Assembly (NCBI GenBank): GCA_964602275.1
Contig: CAZRQF010000035.1
Location: forward strand, 1-10,715
Reading direction: 5' to 3'
Length of the DNA: 10,715 nucleotides
From: RGIG6291 sp964602275
GTDB lineage: Bacteria > Bacillota > Clostridia > TANB77 > UBA1234
Part shown: piece by piece, positions 1 to 7,324 of the stretch
Layout: the number at the start of each line of letters is the position of its first letter
How positions within the stretch are numbered: the first letter of the stretch is position 1
Notes under the pieces: generated by a model
The model's input: the letters and a program-made list of their open reading frames with translations, nothing else
What the model was told of the DNA's origin: nothing
Database searches by the model: none
Translations under genes and position numbers: made by a program

Positions 1-1842
1 AATTTTTTCTAAGATAGAATCTTTATCTAATTTATATGCTTTTTCTATTTCAGTTGAAGTTCCATGAATTATGAATTCGTCTGGATAACCGAAAAACATA
101 CTTGTAAGTCCATTAATATTTATAACTGCATTTTGCACACTACTTGCAAGTCCGCCAGTAGTTACATTATCTTCAATAGTGATTATTCTTCTAGTTTTTA
201 TTGCAGATTTTTTTATTGTTTCCTCGTCAAGAGGTTTTAAAAATCTTGCATTAATTACTTCAACACTAACATTTACTTTTTTTAAGTCTTCTGCAATTTC
301 TAATGCAGTTTTCACAGTTTTTCCTATTGCAACGATAGATAAGTCGTTGCCTTCACAAATTATTTGTGCTTTGCCAAGTTCAATATCATTATTTTCAGAA
401 ATACTCATTGCATAGCCGTCACGGGGATATCTAATCGCAATTGGTCCATTATAATTTATTGCAAACTTTAACATTTGTTGTAATTCTATTGCATCTTTTG
501 GAGCTAAGATAGTCATGTTTGGAACATGAGAAAGATATGACAAATCAAATATTCCGTGATGCGTTTCGCCGTCAGCACCAACTATACCAGCTCTATCAAT
601 GGCAAAAATAACATGTAGATTTTGAAGTGCCACATCGTGAATTATTTGGTCATAAGCTCTTTGCAAAAAAGTAGAGTATACTGCAAAAATTGGAATGTAA
701 CCTTGGCGTGCTAAACCAGATGCAAATGTTACGGCGTGTTCTTCTGCAATTCCTACATCGAAAAACCTATTGGGATATTTTGCTGCGAAATCAGTAAGAC
801 CTGTGCCATCAGGCATTGCGGCAGTAATAGCAACAATTTTTTCATTTTGTTTTGCAAGTGACATTAAAGTTTCGCTAAAAATATTTGAATATGATGGCTT
901 TGAAGTTTTTAGCATTTTACCCGTAATTTTATCAAATGGTCCAACGCCGTGAAAAGCGTTAGGATTTTTTTCAGCGGGTGCATAACCTTTTCCTTTTTGA
1001 GTTATAGCATGGAGAAGAACAGGCTTTTTTAAAGACTTTGCTCTTTCTAAAAAATCAATCAAATCATCTACATTATGACCATCGACAGGCCCTAAATAGG
1101 TAAATCCAAATTGTTCAAATAATACACTATTTGGTAAAAGCACTTGTTTAAGTGAAGCTTTTATCCATTCAACACCAGAAGTAATAGGTTTGCCGATTAA
1201 AGGAATATGAGAAAGTATACCTTTAATTTTTTTCTTGCTTTTAGTATATATCTTATTAGAACGAATTTTATTCAAATGATTTGAAAGTCCGCCAACGCTA
1301 GGAGAGATAGACATTTGATTATCGTTTAAAACAACAATCAAATTAGCATCTTTAATAGCAGCATTATTAAGCCCTTCAAAGGCAAGCCCACCAGTTAAAG
1401 CACCATCACCAATAACAGCAATTGTAAAGTCTGGTTTATTATCAAGCTTATTTGCCATGGCAACTCCAAGAGCAGACGAAATAGAAGTGCTACTATGTCC
1501 TGTATTAAAAGTATCGTGTAAACTTTCACGAGTTTTAGGAAAACCACTAAGCCCGTTTAACTTTCTAAGCGTATTAAATTTATTTTTTCTTCCAGTTAAA
1601 ATTTTGTGTACATAACATTGATGTCCAACATCAAAAATAATCTTATCTTTAGGTGAATTAAAAACATAGTGGAGAGCAACCGTAAGCTCGACAACGCCTA
1701 AATTTGGAGCTAAATGTCCACCAGTTTTAGAAATTTTATCAACAAGAAAAGACCTAATGTCTGAGCATAGGTCTGGTAATTCTTTTATATTCAATTTCTT
1801 CAAATCACTTATATTATTCACCTTATCCAAAACATTATACAT
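1..1842 (-). CDS. dxs: 1-deoxy-D-xylulose-5-phosphate synthase, last few C-terminal codons outside window
   Basis: Dxs condenses pyruvate with glyceraldehyde 3-phosphate, using thiamine diphosphate (TPP) and Mg2+, to give DXP. This is the first step of the cytosolic MEP isoprenoid pathway and also supplies precursors for thiamine and pyridoxal. Reading the minus strand gives 614 codons with no stop; family members are about 620-635 residues, so only a handful are missing at the left edge. Visible signatures are TGGHLAPNLG (40-49) and DVGHQ (71-75), which line the active site; the TPP motif GDG (145-147) followed by NDN (173-175); and GIAEEHAVTF (364-373), where E367 matches the catalytic Glu of the transketolase fold that activates TPP. 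The TPP-binding, pyrimidine-binding and transketolase C-terminal domains follow in order. The start is ATG at 1842, preceded by a GGTGAAAG ribosome site (1852-1845). It is transcribed divergently from the AlbA_2 gene. The family assignment is secure. Confidence 0.98.
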   Translation of the reverse strand, partial: MYNVLDKVNNISDLKKLNIKELPDLCSDIRSFLVDKISKTGGHLAPNLGVVELTVALHYVFNSPKDKIIFDVGHQCYVHKILTGRKNKFNTLRKLNGLSGFPKTRESLHDTFNTGHSSTSISSALGVAMANKLDNKPDFTIAVIGDGALTGGLAFEGLNNAAIKDANLIVVLNDNQMSISPSVGGLSNHLNKIRSNKIYTKSKKKIKGILSHIPLIGKPITSGVEWIKASLKQVLLPNSVLFEQFGFTYLGPVDGHNVDDLIDFLERAKSLKKPVLLHAITQKGKGYAPAEKNPNAFHGVGPFDKITGKMLKTSKPSYSNIFSETLMSLAKQNEKIVAITAAMPDGTGLTDFAAKYPNRFFDVGIAEEHAVTFASGLARQGYIPIFAVYSTFLQRAYDQIIHDVALQNLHVIFAIDRAGIVGADGETHHGIFDLSYLSHVPNMTILAPKDAIELQQMLKFAINYNGPIAIRYPRDGYAMSISENNDIELGKAQIICEGNDLSIVAIGKTVKTALEIAEDLKKVNVSVEVINARFLKPLDEETIKKSAIKTRRIITIEDNVTTGGLASSVQNAVININGLTSMFFGYPDEFIIHGTSTEIEKAYKLDKDSILEKI

Positions 1843-1858
1843 AACTTTCACCAAAGCG

Positions 1859-1887
1859 ATTATAGCACAAAGTAACATAATATGCAA
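1859..1887 (-). promoter_or_regulatory. dxs promoter, extended -10
   Basis: On the minus strand, TTGCAT (1887-1882) lies 17 bp upstream of TATAAT (1864-1859). The TG one base upstream of the hexamer makes an extended -10 (TGCTATAAT), a common sigma-A form in Firmicutes. The predicted start of transcription is about 1852, only about 10 nt before the ATG, at the first G of the GGTGA ribosome site. The leader should therefore be unusually short. The call rests on motif match and position only. Confidence 0.7.
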
Positions 1888-1901
1888 TAATTTCATTTAT
1901 G

Positions 1902-1932
1902 TGTCGAAATTTGTCGAAGTTTTGTTCAAGTT
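1902..1932. repeat. Three short direct repeats of about 10 bp upstream of dxs
   Basis: TGTCGAAATT (1902-1911) is followed without a gap by TGTCGAAGTT (1912-1921) and, after one extra base, by the weaker copy TGTTCAAGTT (1923-1932). The 10-11 bp period is about one helical turn. The block lies just upstream of the dxs -35 box, where activator or repressor sites often sit. No known regulator is recognised, and in such AT-rich DNA it could be chance. Confidence 0.4.
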
Positions 1933-1952
1933 TAAAAAACGAAAAAATTGAC

Positions 1953-1990
1953 AAAAAATTCCTTGAATTATACTCTTCAAGGAATTTTTT
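1953..1990. repeat. Perfect 15-bp inverted repeat with 8-nt loop (terminator-like or operator)
   Basis: AAAAAATTCCTTGAA (1953-1967) is the exact reverse complement of TTCAAGGAATTTTTT (1976-1990), with an 8-base loop. As RNA it would form a hairpin with an A-tract and a U-tract, the shape of a bidirectional intrinsic terminator. It sits between two divergent genes, where there is no obvious upstream transcript to terminate from either side. It ends 5 bp before the -35 box of the AlbA_2 gene. It could be a leftover terminator, an insulator, or an operator for that gene's regulator. Confidence 0.75.
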
Positions 1991-1995
1991 ACTAT

Positions 1996-2025
1996 TTGAG
2001 AGAAAATTTTAAATGAATGTATAAT
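1996..2025 (+). promoter_or_regulatory. Promoter of the AlbA_2/ATPase gene
   Basis: TTGAGA (1996-2001) and a consensus TATAAT (2020-2025) are separated by 18 bp, which fits a sigma-A promoter. The predicted transcript starts near 2032 and leaves a leader of about 50 nt before the ATG at 2081. This supports independent transcription of the gene, separate from dxs and dnaE. Confidence 0.6.
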
Positions 2026-2064
2026 AAATAAGTGAAATATGATAAAATAATTAAAAATATTGGT

Positions 2065-2072
2065 AAAGGAGA
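2065..2072 (+). promoter_or_regulatory. Ribosome binding site that fixes the AlbA_2 gene start
   Basis: AAAGGAGA lies 8 nt upstream of ATG 2081. The reading frame is open upstream to a TTG at 2060, but that longer form would put this Shine-Dalgarno site inside the coding sequence, so the ATG is preferred. Confidence 0.8.
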
Positions 2073-2080
2073 TTTCTAGA

Positions 2081-3631
2081 ATGAATAAAGAAGAAGTTTT
2101 AGAGCTACTTCAAGAATTAAATGAAAAGCAAAATGAAACTATTTGCATTGAAACTAAGACTGCAAAAATTGGAAAACCAGAGAAATATTATGACACTATT
2201 TCTAGTTTTTCAAATACAATTGGAGGAGTTATATTATTTGGTGTTGAAGAGAAAAAACATAAAAATAAAACTACTTTTGAAGTAGTTGGAGTTTATGATG
2301 CAAATGACTTACAAAAAAATATAACTAATTTATGCAGTACAGAATTTGAACCAATCGTAAGACCAGAAATAAATATAGTTAATATTGACGATAAAAATAT
2401 TGTTGCAGTCAGAATTGATGCATTGAATCAAAGAAATAAGCCTTGCTATTATAAACCAAAAGGATTGCATAGCGGTTCATATATACGAGTTGGTGATAGA
2501 GATGACAACATGACGGAATATGAAATATATAAGTTTATTTCATATAGAGAAAATGTAAAAGATGATTTAAAAGCTGTTACTAGAGCAACGATAAAAGATT
2601 TAGATGAAAACCTTTTAAATAAATTTATAGTAAATGCTAAAATAGATAAGCCTAAATTTGCAGAATTTAGTGATGAAGAAATATTACTACAATATGGAAT
2701 TTTAACACAAATAGAAGACAAGATATTTCCTACCGTTGCAGGTATAATGGTTTTTGGAATATATCCACAAAAATTTTTTCCACAATGGTTTGTGGCGGCA
2801 ATAGTAATTCCTGGCTTTGAAGTTTCTAATTTAGGAGAATTTGGTCAGAGATTTGATGATAATAAAAGAATTGAAGGCAATATAACGGAAATGTATCAAG
2901 AAACAATAAGCTTTATAAGCAGAAACATGAAAGTAAAAGTTGTTATTAGTGATAAGACAGGACTTAGAACAGATATAACACAGTATCCAATAGATGCATT
3001 AAGGGAAGCTATAGCAAATATGATTATTCATAGAGATTATAGCGAGCTAAAAACAGGTGTATATAGTATGGTTACTATATACAAGGATAGAATTGAATTT
3101 AGAAATGTTGGAAATTTATATGGTTCAAATACTTTAGAATTATTAAAAACAAGAAAAGCAATGGAAGTAAGAAATGAAACCATTGTAAAATTATTGGAAA
3201 TACTAGGCGGTATAATTGAAAATAGGCATACTGGTATTTCGACTATGGAAGATAAAATGAAAGAAGCCAAATTACCGGAACCTATATTTACTAATGAAAG
3301 AGAAGATTTTGTTGTTACATTTTATAATGGAGAGTATCCAGAATTATATCCAAAAGAATTAAAACAAGATAAAAAGATACAAGATAAAAAGATACAAGAT
3401 AAAAAGATACAAGATAAAAAGATACAAGATAAAAAGTTGTATAAATTTAATAGAATAATAGAAATTTGTAAAGAACCAAAAAGTGTACAAGAAATAGTTA
3501 AAATACTTGGATACAAAAGTAGTAGAACTTTAAAAAGAGATTATATAAAACCGTTATTGGAATGTGGAAAGTTGAAAATGACAATACCAGATAAACCGAC
3601 AAGTAGAAATCAAAAGTATATTAGTTATTAG
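2081..3631 (+). CDS. AlbA_2 (Schlafen-like) / GHKL ATPase / winged-helix protein, putative transcriptional regulator
   Basis: The protein has 516 residues from the chosen ATG. The N-terminal part (about 15-135) resembles the AlbA_2 or Schlafen nucleic-acid-binding domain: ETKTAKIGK (24-32), then SSFSNTIGGVILFGV (41-55), the family's S-x-FANT-x-GG-x-hhhGh pattern. The middle part carries the HATPase_c_4 signature: E309, N313 and HRDY (317-320) in the N-box-like helix, then a RNVGN loop (341-345) and the typical RNETI...LGGIIE...TGI...M segment. After a QDKKI repeat linker (429-453) comes a C-terminal helix-turn-helix or winged-helix region of about 60 residues. Proteins of this architecture are usually annotated as ATP-binding proteins or transcriptional regulators, and some AlbA_2 proteins occur in phage-defence loci. 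The sequence does not show which role applies here. It has its own promoter and probable terminator, so it looks like a one-gene accessory unit between housekeeping genes. Family assignment is strong; function is unknown. Confidence 0.9.
   Translation: MNKEEVLELLQELNEKQNETICIETKTAKIGKPEKYYDTISSFSNTIGGVILFGVEEKKHKNKTTFEVVGVYDANDLQKNITNLCSTEFEPIVRPEINIVNIDDKNIVAVRIDALNQRNKPCYYKPKGLHSGSYIRVGDRDDNMTEYEIYKFISYRENVKDDLKAVTRATIKDLDENLLNKFIVNAKIDKPKFAEFSDEEILLQYGILTQIEDKIFPTVAGIMVFGIYPQKFFPQWFVAAIVIPGFEVSNLGEFGQRFDDNKRIEGNITEMYQETISFISRNMKVKVVISDKTGLRTDITQYPIDALREAIANMIIHRDYSELKTGVYSMVTIYKDRIEFRNVGNLYGSNTLELLKTRKAMEVRNETIVKLLEILGGIIENRHTGISTMEDKMKEAKLPEPIFTNEREDFVVTFYNGEYPELYPKELKQDKKIQDKKIQDKKIQDKKIQDKKLYKFNRIIEICKEPKSVQEIVKILGYKSSRTLKRDYIKPLLECGKLKMTIPDKPTSRNQKYISY
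3364..3436 (+). repeat. 15-bp tandem repeat, four perfect copies plus a partial fifth, in frame
   Basis: The unit ACAAGATAAAAAGAT occurs at 3364-3378, 3379-3393, 3394-3408 and 3409-3423, with 13 bases of a fifth copy up to 3436. Because 15 is a multiple of three, it encodes QDKKI repeats (residues 429-453, the last ending QDKKL) in the linker between the ATPase and winged-helix domains. Base-perfect copies, including silent positions, point to recent expansion by replication slippage, so copy number probably varies between strains. Confidence 0.97.
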
Positions 3632-3663
3632 AAGGTTGAAAAATTAATAGAGAAATGAAGAAC

Positions 3664-3720
3664 AAGCAATATTAATATAGAACGCAAACAGTGTGGATAG
3701 TTAATGTTGCTTTTATTTAT
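3664..3720 (+). terminator. Putative intrinsic terminator after the AlbA_2 gene
   Basis: AAGCAATATTAA (3664-3675) pairs with TTAATGTTGCTT (3701-3712), giving 12 pairs including one U-G wobble, with a 25-nt loop, followed by a U-rich tract (TTTTATTTAT). It begins about 30 bp after the stop codon. The loop is long and the stem AT-rich, so the fold is weaker than a textbook terminator. Its 3' arm overlaps the -35 box proposed for dnaE. Confidence 0.45.
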
Positions 3721-3736
3721 ATAGTTGTTATATAAT
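3707..3736 (+). promoter_or_regulatory. dnaE promoter
   Basis: TTGCTT (3707-3712) and a perfect TATAAT (3731-3736) are spaced by 18 bp. Transcription should start near 3743, which coincides with the AGGTGA ribosome site, so the leader would be only about 11 nt. The dxs promoter has the same close layout. Confidence 0.6.
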
Positions 3737-3742
3737 GCTACT

Positions 3743-3748
3743 AGGTGA
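3743..3748 (+). promoter_or_regulatory. Ribosome binding site that fixes the dnaE start
   Basis: AGGTGA lies 5 nt before ATG 3754. Earlier in-frame candidates (GTG 3745 and ATG 3748) overlap this site and are disfavoured. The protein from 3754 begins MSVDFVHLHVHT, matching the usual DnaE amino terminus a few residues before the PHP motif. Confidence 0.75.
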
Positions 3749-3753
3749 TGACG

Positions 3754-6700
3754 ATGAGTGTTGATTTTGTTCATTTGCATGTGCATACGGAGTATAGTTT
3801 GCTTGATGGTGCAAATAGGATTAAAGATTTAGTTAAGAAAGTTAAAGATTCTGGTATGAAAGCAGTTGCGATTACAGACCATGGTGTTATGTATGGTGCG
3901 ATTGAGTTTTATAAAGAATGCGTAAAAAATGGCATTAAGCCTATTATTGGGTGCGAGGTTTATGTTGCACCTCGTACACGATTTGATAAAGAGGCAAATG
4001 TTGACGATAAATTGGGGCATCTTATTTTGCTAGCTAAAGATAATGTTGGTTATAGCAATCTTATTAAGATTGTTTCTAGTTCTTTTACGGAAGGATATTA
4101 TTATAAACCTCGTGTTGATTTAGAGCTTTTGCGTGAACATAGCGAGGGACTTATTTGTACGAGTGCTTGTCTTGCCGGATTTGTTAGTCGTGCTATTTTA
4201 GATGGCGATTTTGATAAAGCAAGAGAAGTTGCAGAGGAGTATATTGATATTTTTGGCAAAGATAATTTTTATATTGAGCTTCAGCATAATGGTATTCAAG
4301 AGCAGTTGGTTGCAAATCAAGGTTTAATAAGGCTTGCTAGAATGCTAGGCGTGCCTATGATTGCTACTAATGATGCTCATTATTTAAATCGTGAAGATAG
4401 TTTTAGCCACGAGGTTTTGCTTTGTGTGCAAACAGGCAAAAAGATGATGGACGAGGATAGGTTTCGTTTTGGTAGTGATGAGTTTTTTATAAAGACGCCA
4501 GAAGAGATGTTTGAAAATTTTAAAAATATGCCGGAAGTGCTTGAAAATACTGTGAAAATTGCGGATAGATGCAATGTTACTTTTGAGTTTGGACATACTA
4601 TTTTGCCTAATTTTGATACGCCAAATAATATGGATCATTATGAGTTTTTGAAACAAGAGTGTTATAAGGGGCTAGAAAAAAGGTATTTGGAGCAATCGCC
4701 TAGTTTAATAGAAAGGCTTGAGTACGAGCTTTCTGTTGTTAAAAAAATGGGGTATGTTGATTATTTTTTGATTGTTTGGGATTTTATAAAATATGCTAAA
4801 GATAACGACATTCCAGTTGGACCAGGGCGTGGAAGTGGCGCAGGAAGCCTTGCGGCATACTGCTTAGGCATTACTGATATTGATCCTATAAAATATAATT
4901 TGATTTTTGAAAGATTTTTAAATCCGGAAAGAATTAGCATGCCAGATTTTGATGTTGACTTTTGTTATGAGCGTAGACAAGAAGTTATTGATTATGTGTG
5001 TAGAAAGTACGGCGATGACCATGTTGCTCAAATTATAACTTTTGGTACGATGGCGGCAAGAGGTGTAATTAGAGATGTTGCGAGAGTTTTAAATGTGCCA
5101 TATGCTAAGGCAGATATGATTTCTAAAAAAGTGCCAATGGAACTTCATATAACACTTGAAAAAGCAGTTGAAATGAACCCAGAACTTAGAAGTATGTATG
5201 AAGAAGACCCAGAGGTAAAACAAATAATTGATATATCTAAAAAGCTTGAGGGCTTGCCAAGGCATGCATCAACTCATGCGGCAGGTGTTGTAATTACAAA
5301 AGAAGCGGTTTCAACATATGTGCCATTATATAAAAATGATAATCTTATTTCTACGCAGTATACAATGACTATTCTAGAAGAACTTGGGTTGCTCAAGATG
5401 GACTTTTTGGGGCTTAGAACACTTACTGTTATAAAAGATGCAATAGACATGGTGAAAAAAAATAGAAATATCGATGTGAAATACGACAAAGATATGAATG
5501 ACACTAAAGTTTATAAACTTTGGTGGGACGGCACTACTAGTGGGATTTTTCAGTTTGAAAGTGCGGGTATGACTTCTTTTATGAAAGAGTTAAAACCCGA
5601 TTGCCTAGAAGATTTAATTGCGGGGGTTTCACTTTATAGACCTGGCCCTATGGATCAAATTCCTAGATATATAAAAGGTAAAAATAATCCTGAGCAGACG
5701 GAATATACCCATGAAGCGTTGAAGCCGATATTGAATGTTACTTATGGTTGCATGGTTTATCAAGAACAAGTTATGCAAATTGTTCGTGATTTGGCAGGTT
5801 ATTCTTTGGGTAGAGCAGATTTAGTAAGGCGTGCTATGGGAAAGAAAAAGCTTGATGTAATGGCACAGGAGAGAAAAAATTTTATATATGGTGTTGTAGC
5901 TGAAGATGGCACAGTAAAAATTCCTGGTGCAATACGAAATGGTGTTGATGAAAAGTCTGCAAATAAAATATTTGATGAGATGTCGGAATTTGCAAAGTAT
6001 GCTTTTAATAAGTCGCACGCTGCTTGTTATGCGGTAGTTGCATACCGTACAGCTTATTTAAAAGCATATTATCCAACGGAATTTATGGCAGCGTTACTTA
6101 ATAGTTTTATTGGCTCGCAAAGTAAAGTGCCAGAATATATAAGTGAATGTAAAAGACTTAATATTGAAGTAAAAAGACCTGATATAAATAAGAGTTTTAC
6201 GAGATTTACTGTTGATGGCAATGCTATTCGTTTTGGACTTGCTGCGATTAAGAATGTTGGAGAAGGAGCGGTTAACTCTATTAGTGCGGAGCGAGAAAAA
6301 AATGGTGAATACAAAGATTTTATTGATTTTTGCAAGAGGGTTGCAGGTGAAGAGGTAAACAAAAAGTGTATTGAAAGTATGATAAGAGCTGGAGCGTTTG
6401 ATAGTTTGGGACATACAAGAAGTACTCTATTATCTTCATTTGAAGATGTGCTAGATATGATAAGTTCGGATAATAGAAAAGCACTTTCAGGTCAAGTTAC
6501 AATGTTTGATTCAATTGCGGAAGATAACAAAATGCAAGAACAATTATATACATTAACGCCAAAAGAAGAACTACCAAAAAGTCAAATACTTTCTATGGAA
6601 AAAGATATGTTGGGGCTTTATGTAAGTGGACATCCGCTTAATGAATATAAAAATATGATAAATGCATACTCTAATATATCTAGCATTTCTTTGGCAAATG

Positions 6701-7218
6701 AAGCCGAAGAGATAGAAGAAGCTTACAGAAATGATAAAATTACTGATGGACAAGCGGTTAAATTTATTGGCATTGTTTCGGAAGTAAAAACTAGAATAAC
6801 AAAAAACAACGAAATAATGGGACTTTTGACAGTTGAAGATTTGGACGGTACTATTCCTGTGATTGCTTTTCCAAAAATATTTGCAGGTTATAGACAGCTT
6901 TTAAATGTTGACGAAATTGTAAAAATAGAAGGCAGAATAAACATAAGAGAAGACGAAATTAATGTAGTTGCAATGAAAGTATTGCCTTGTGAGATTGAAT
7001 TTTCTATTTCAAATTTGACTATTAAAATACCGCAAAATTTGGAAGAAGATAAATTAAATGAACTTAGACAATATATAAAAAAATTGGGAAGCGAAAAAGC
7101 AAATACAAATGTAACTATTGTTAATGGTGAAAGAAAAAAAGAACTTAGATTATATATAGAAAAAAGAACAATTGAAGAATTAAAAAATAAAATAGGTGCT
7201 GAAAATGTGATATTTTAG
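3754..7218 (+). CDS. dnaE: DNA polymerase III subunit alpha (DnaE)
   Basis: This is a C-family DNA polymerase. In Firmicutes, DnaE works beside PolC at the fork and extends RNA primers on the lagging strand. The product has 1154 residues, full length for the group. The PHP domain (1 to about 275) begins HLHVHTEYSLLDG and shows a complete set of likely metal ligands: H9, H11, D18, H43, E68, H89, C139, D207 and H209. The polymerase core has PDFDVDF with catalytic D400 and D402, and MDFLGLRTL with D550, matching E. coli D401, D403 and D555. A helix-hairpin-helix region follows at roughly 800-890, and an OB fold at about 1000-1075 (KFIGIVSEVKTRI onward). It ends with a short domain found in clostridial DnaE. 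The stop is TAG at 7216, six bases before the N gap, so any downstream operon partner is hidden. No frameshift is seen. Confidence 0.98.
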   Translation: MSVDFVHLHVHTEYSLLDGANRIKDLVKKVKDSGMKAVAITDHGVMYGAIEFYKECVKNGIKPIIGCEVYVAPRTRFDKEANVDDKLGHLILLAKDNVGYSNLIKIVSSSFTEGYYYKPRVDLELLREHSEGLICTSACLAGFVSRAILDGDFDKAREVAEEYIDIFGKDNFYIELQHNGIQEQLVANQGLIRLARMLGVPMIATNDAHYLNREDSFSHEVLLCVQTGKKMMDEDRFRFGSDEFFIKTPEEMFENFKNMPEVLENTVKIADRCNVTFEFGHTILPNFDTPNNMDHYEFLKQECYKGLEKRYLEQSPSLIERLEYELSVVKKMGYVDYFLIVWDFIKYAKDNDIPVGPGRGSGAGSLAAYCLGITDIDPIKYNLIFERFLNPERISMPDFDVDFCYERRQEVIDYVCRKYGDDHVAQIITFGTMAARGVIRDVARVLNVPYAKADMISKKVPMELHITLEKAVEMNPELRSMYEEDPEVKQIIDISKKLEGLPRHASTHAAGVVITKEAVSTYVPLYKNDNLISTQYTMTILEELGLLKMDFLGLRTLTVIKDAIDMVKKNRNIDVKYDKDMNDTKVYKLWWDGTTSGIFQFESAGMTSFMKELKPDCLEDLIAGVSLYRPGPMDQIPRYIKGKNNPEQTEYTHEALKPILNVTYGCMVYQEQVMQIVRDLAGYSLGRADLVRRAMGKKKLDVMAQERKNFIYGVVAEDGTVKIPGAIRNGVDEKSANKIFDEMSEFAKYAFNKSHAACYAVVAYRTAYLKAYYPTEFMAALLNSFIGSQSKVPEYISECKRLNIEVKRPDINKSFTRFTVDGNAIRFGLAAIKNVGEGAVNSISAEREKNGEYKDFIDFCKRVAGEEVNKKCIESMIRAGAFDSLGHTRSTLLSSFEDVLDMISSDNRKALSGQVTMFDSIAEDNKMQEQLYTLTPKEELPKSQILSMEKDMLGLYVSGHPLNEYKNMINAYSNISSISLANEAEEIEEAYRNDKITDGQAVKFIGIVSEVKTRITKNNEIMGLLTVEDLDGTIPVIAFPKIFAGYRQLLNVDEIVKIEGRINIREDEINVVAMKVLPCEIEFSISNLTIKIPQNLEEDKLNELRQYIKKLGSEKANTNVTIVNGERKKELRLYIEKRTIEELKNKIGAENVIF

Positions 7219-7224
7219 AGTAAC

Positions 7225-7324
7225 NNNNNNNNNNNNNNNNNNNNNNNNNNNNNNNNNNNNNNNNNNNNNNNNNNNNNNNNNNNNNNNNNNNNNNNNNNNN
7301 NNNNNNNNNNNNNNNNNNNNNNNN
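7225..7324. other. Assembly gap of exactly 100 N
   Basis: A run of exactly 100 N is the common placeholder for a scaffold join of unknown length. The true distance, and even adjacency, between dnaE and the membrane-protein gene cannot be read from this window. The gap side at 7325 opens in a frame that reads eight codons (CYEHLKDK) to a TGA at 7349-7351, which could be the end of a gene lying in the gap or simply chance. Confidence 0.98.

Noticed and set aside
1915..1928. Possible LexA/SOS box (CGAAG-TTTT-GTTCA)
   Set aside because: It differs from the Gram-positive consensus CGAAC-N4-GTTCG at two positions, including one that breaks the dyad, and neither neighbouring gene is a typical SOS gene. 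The direct-repeat reading of this stretch fits better.
179..1951. Short plus-strand open frames (179-415, 770-952, 1757-1951)
   Set aside because: They lie wholly or mostly antisense to dxs. The last extends into the divergent region, but it has no homology signal and most of its length is shadow sequence.
3364..3436. CRISPR-like array
   Set aside because: The 15-bp units are contiguous with no spacers and lie inside a coding frame, so this is a simple tandem repeat.
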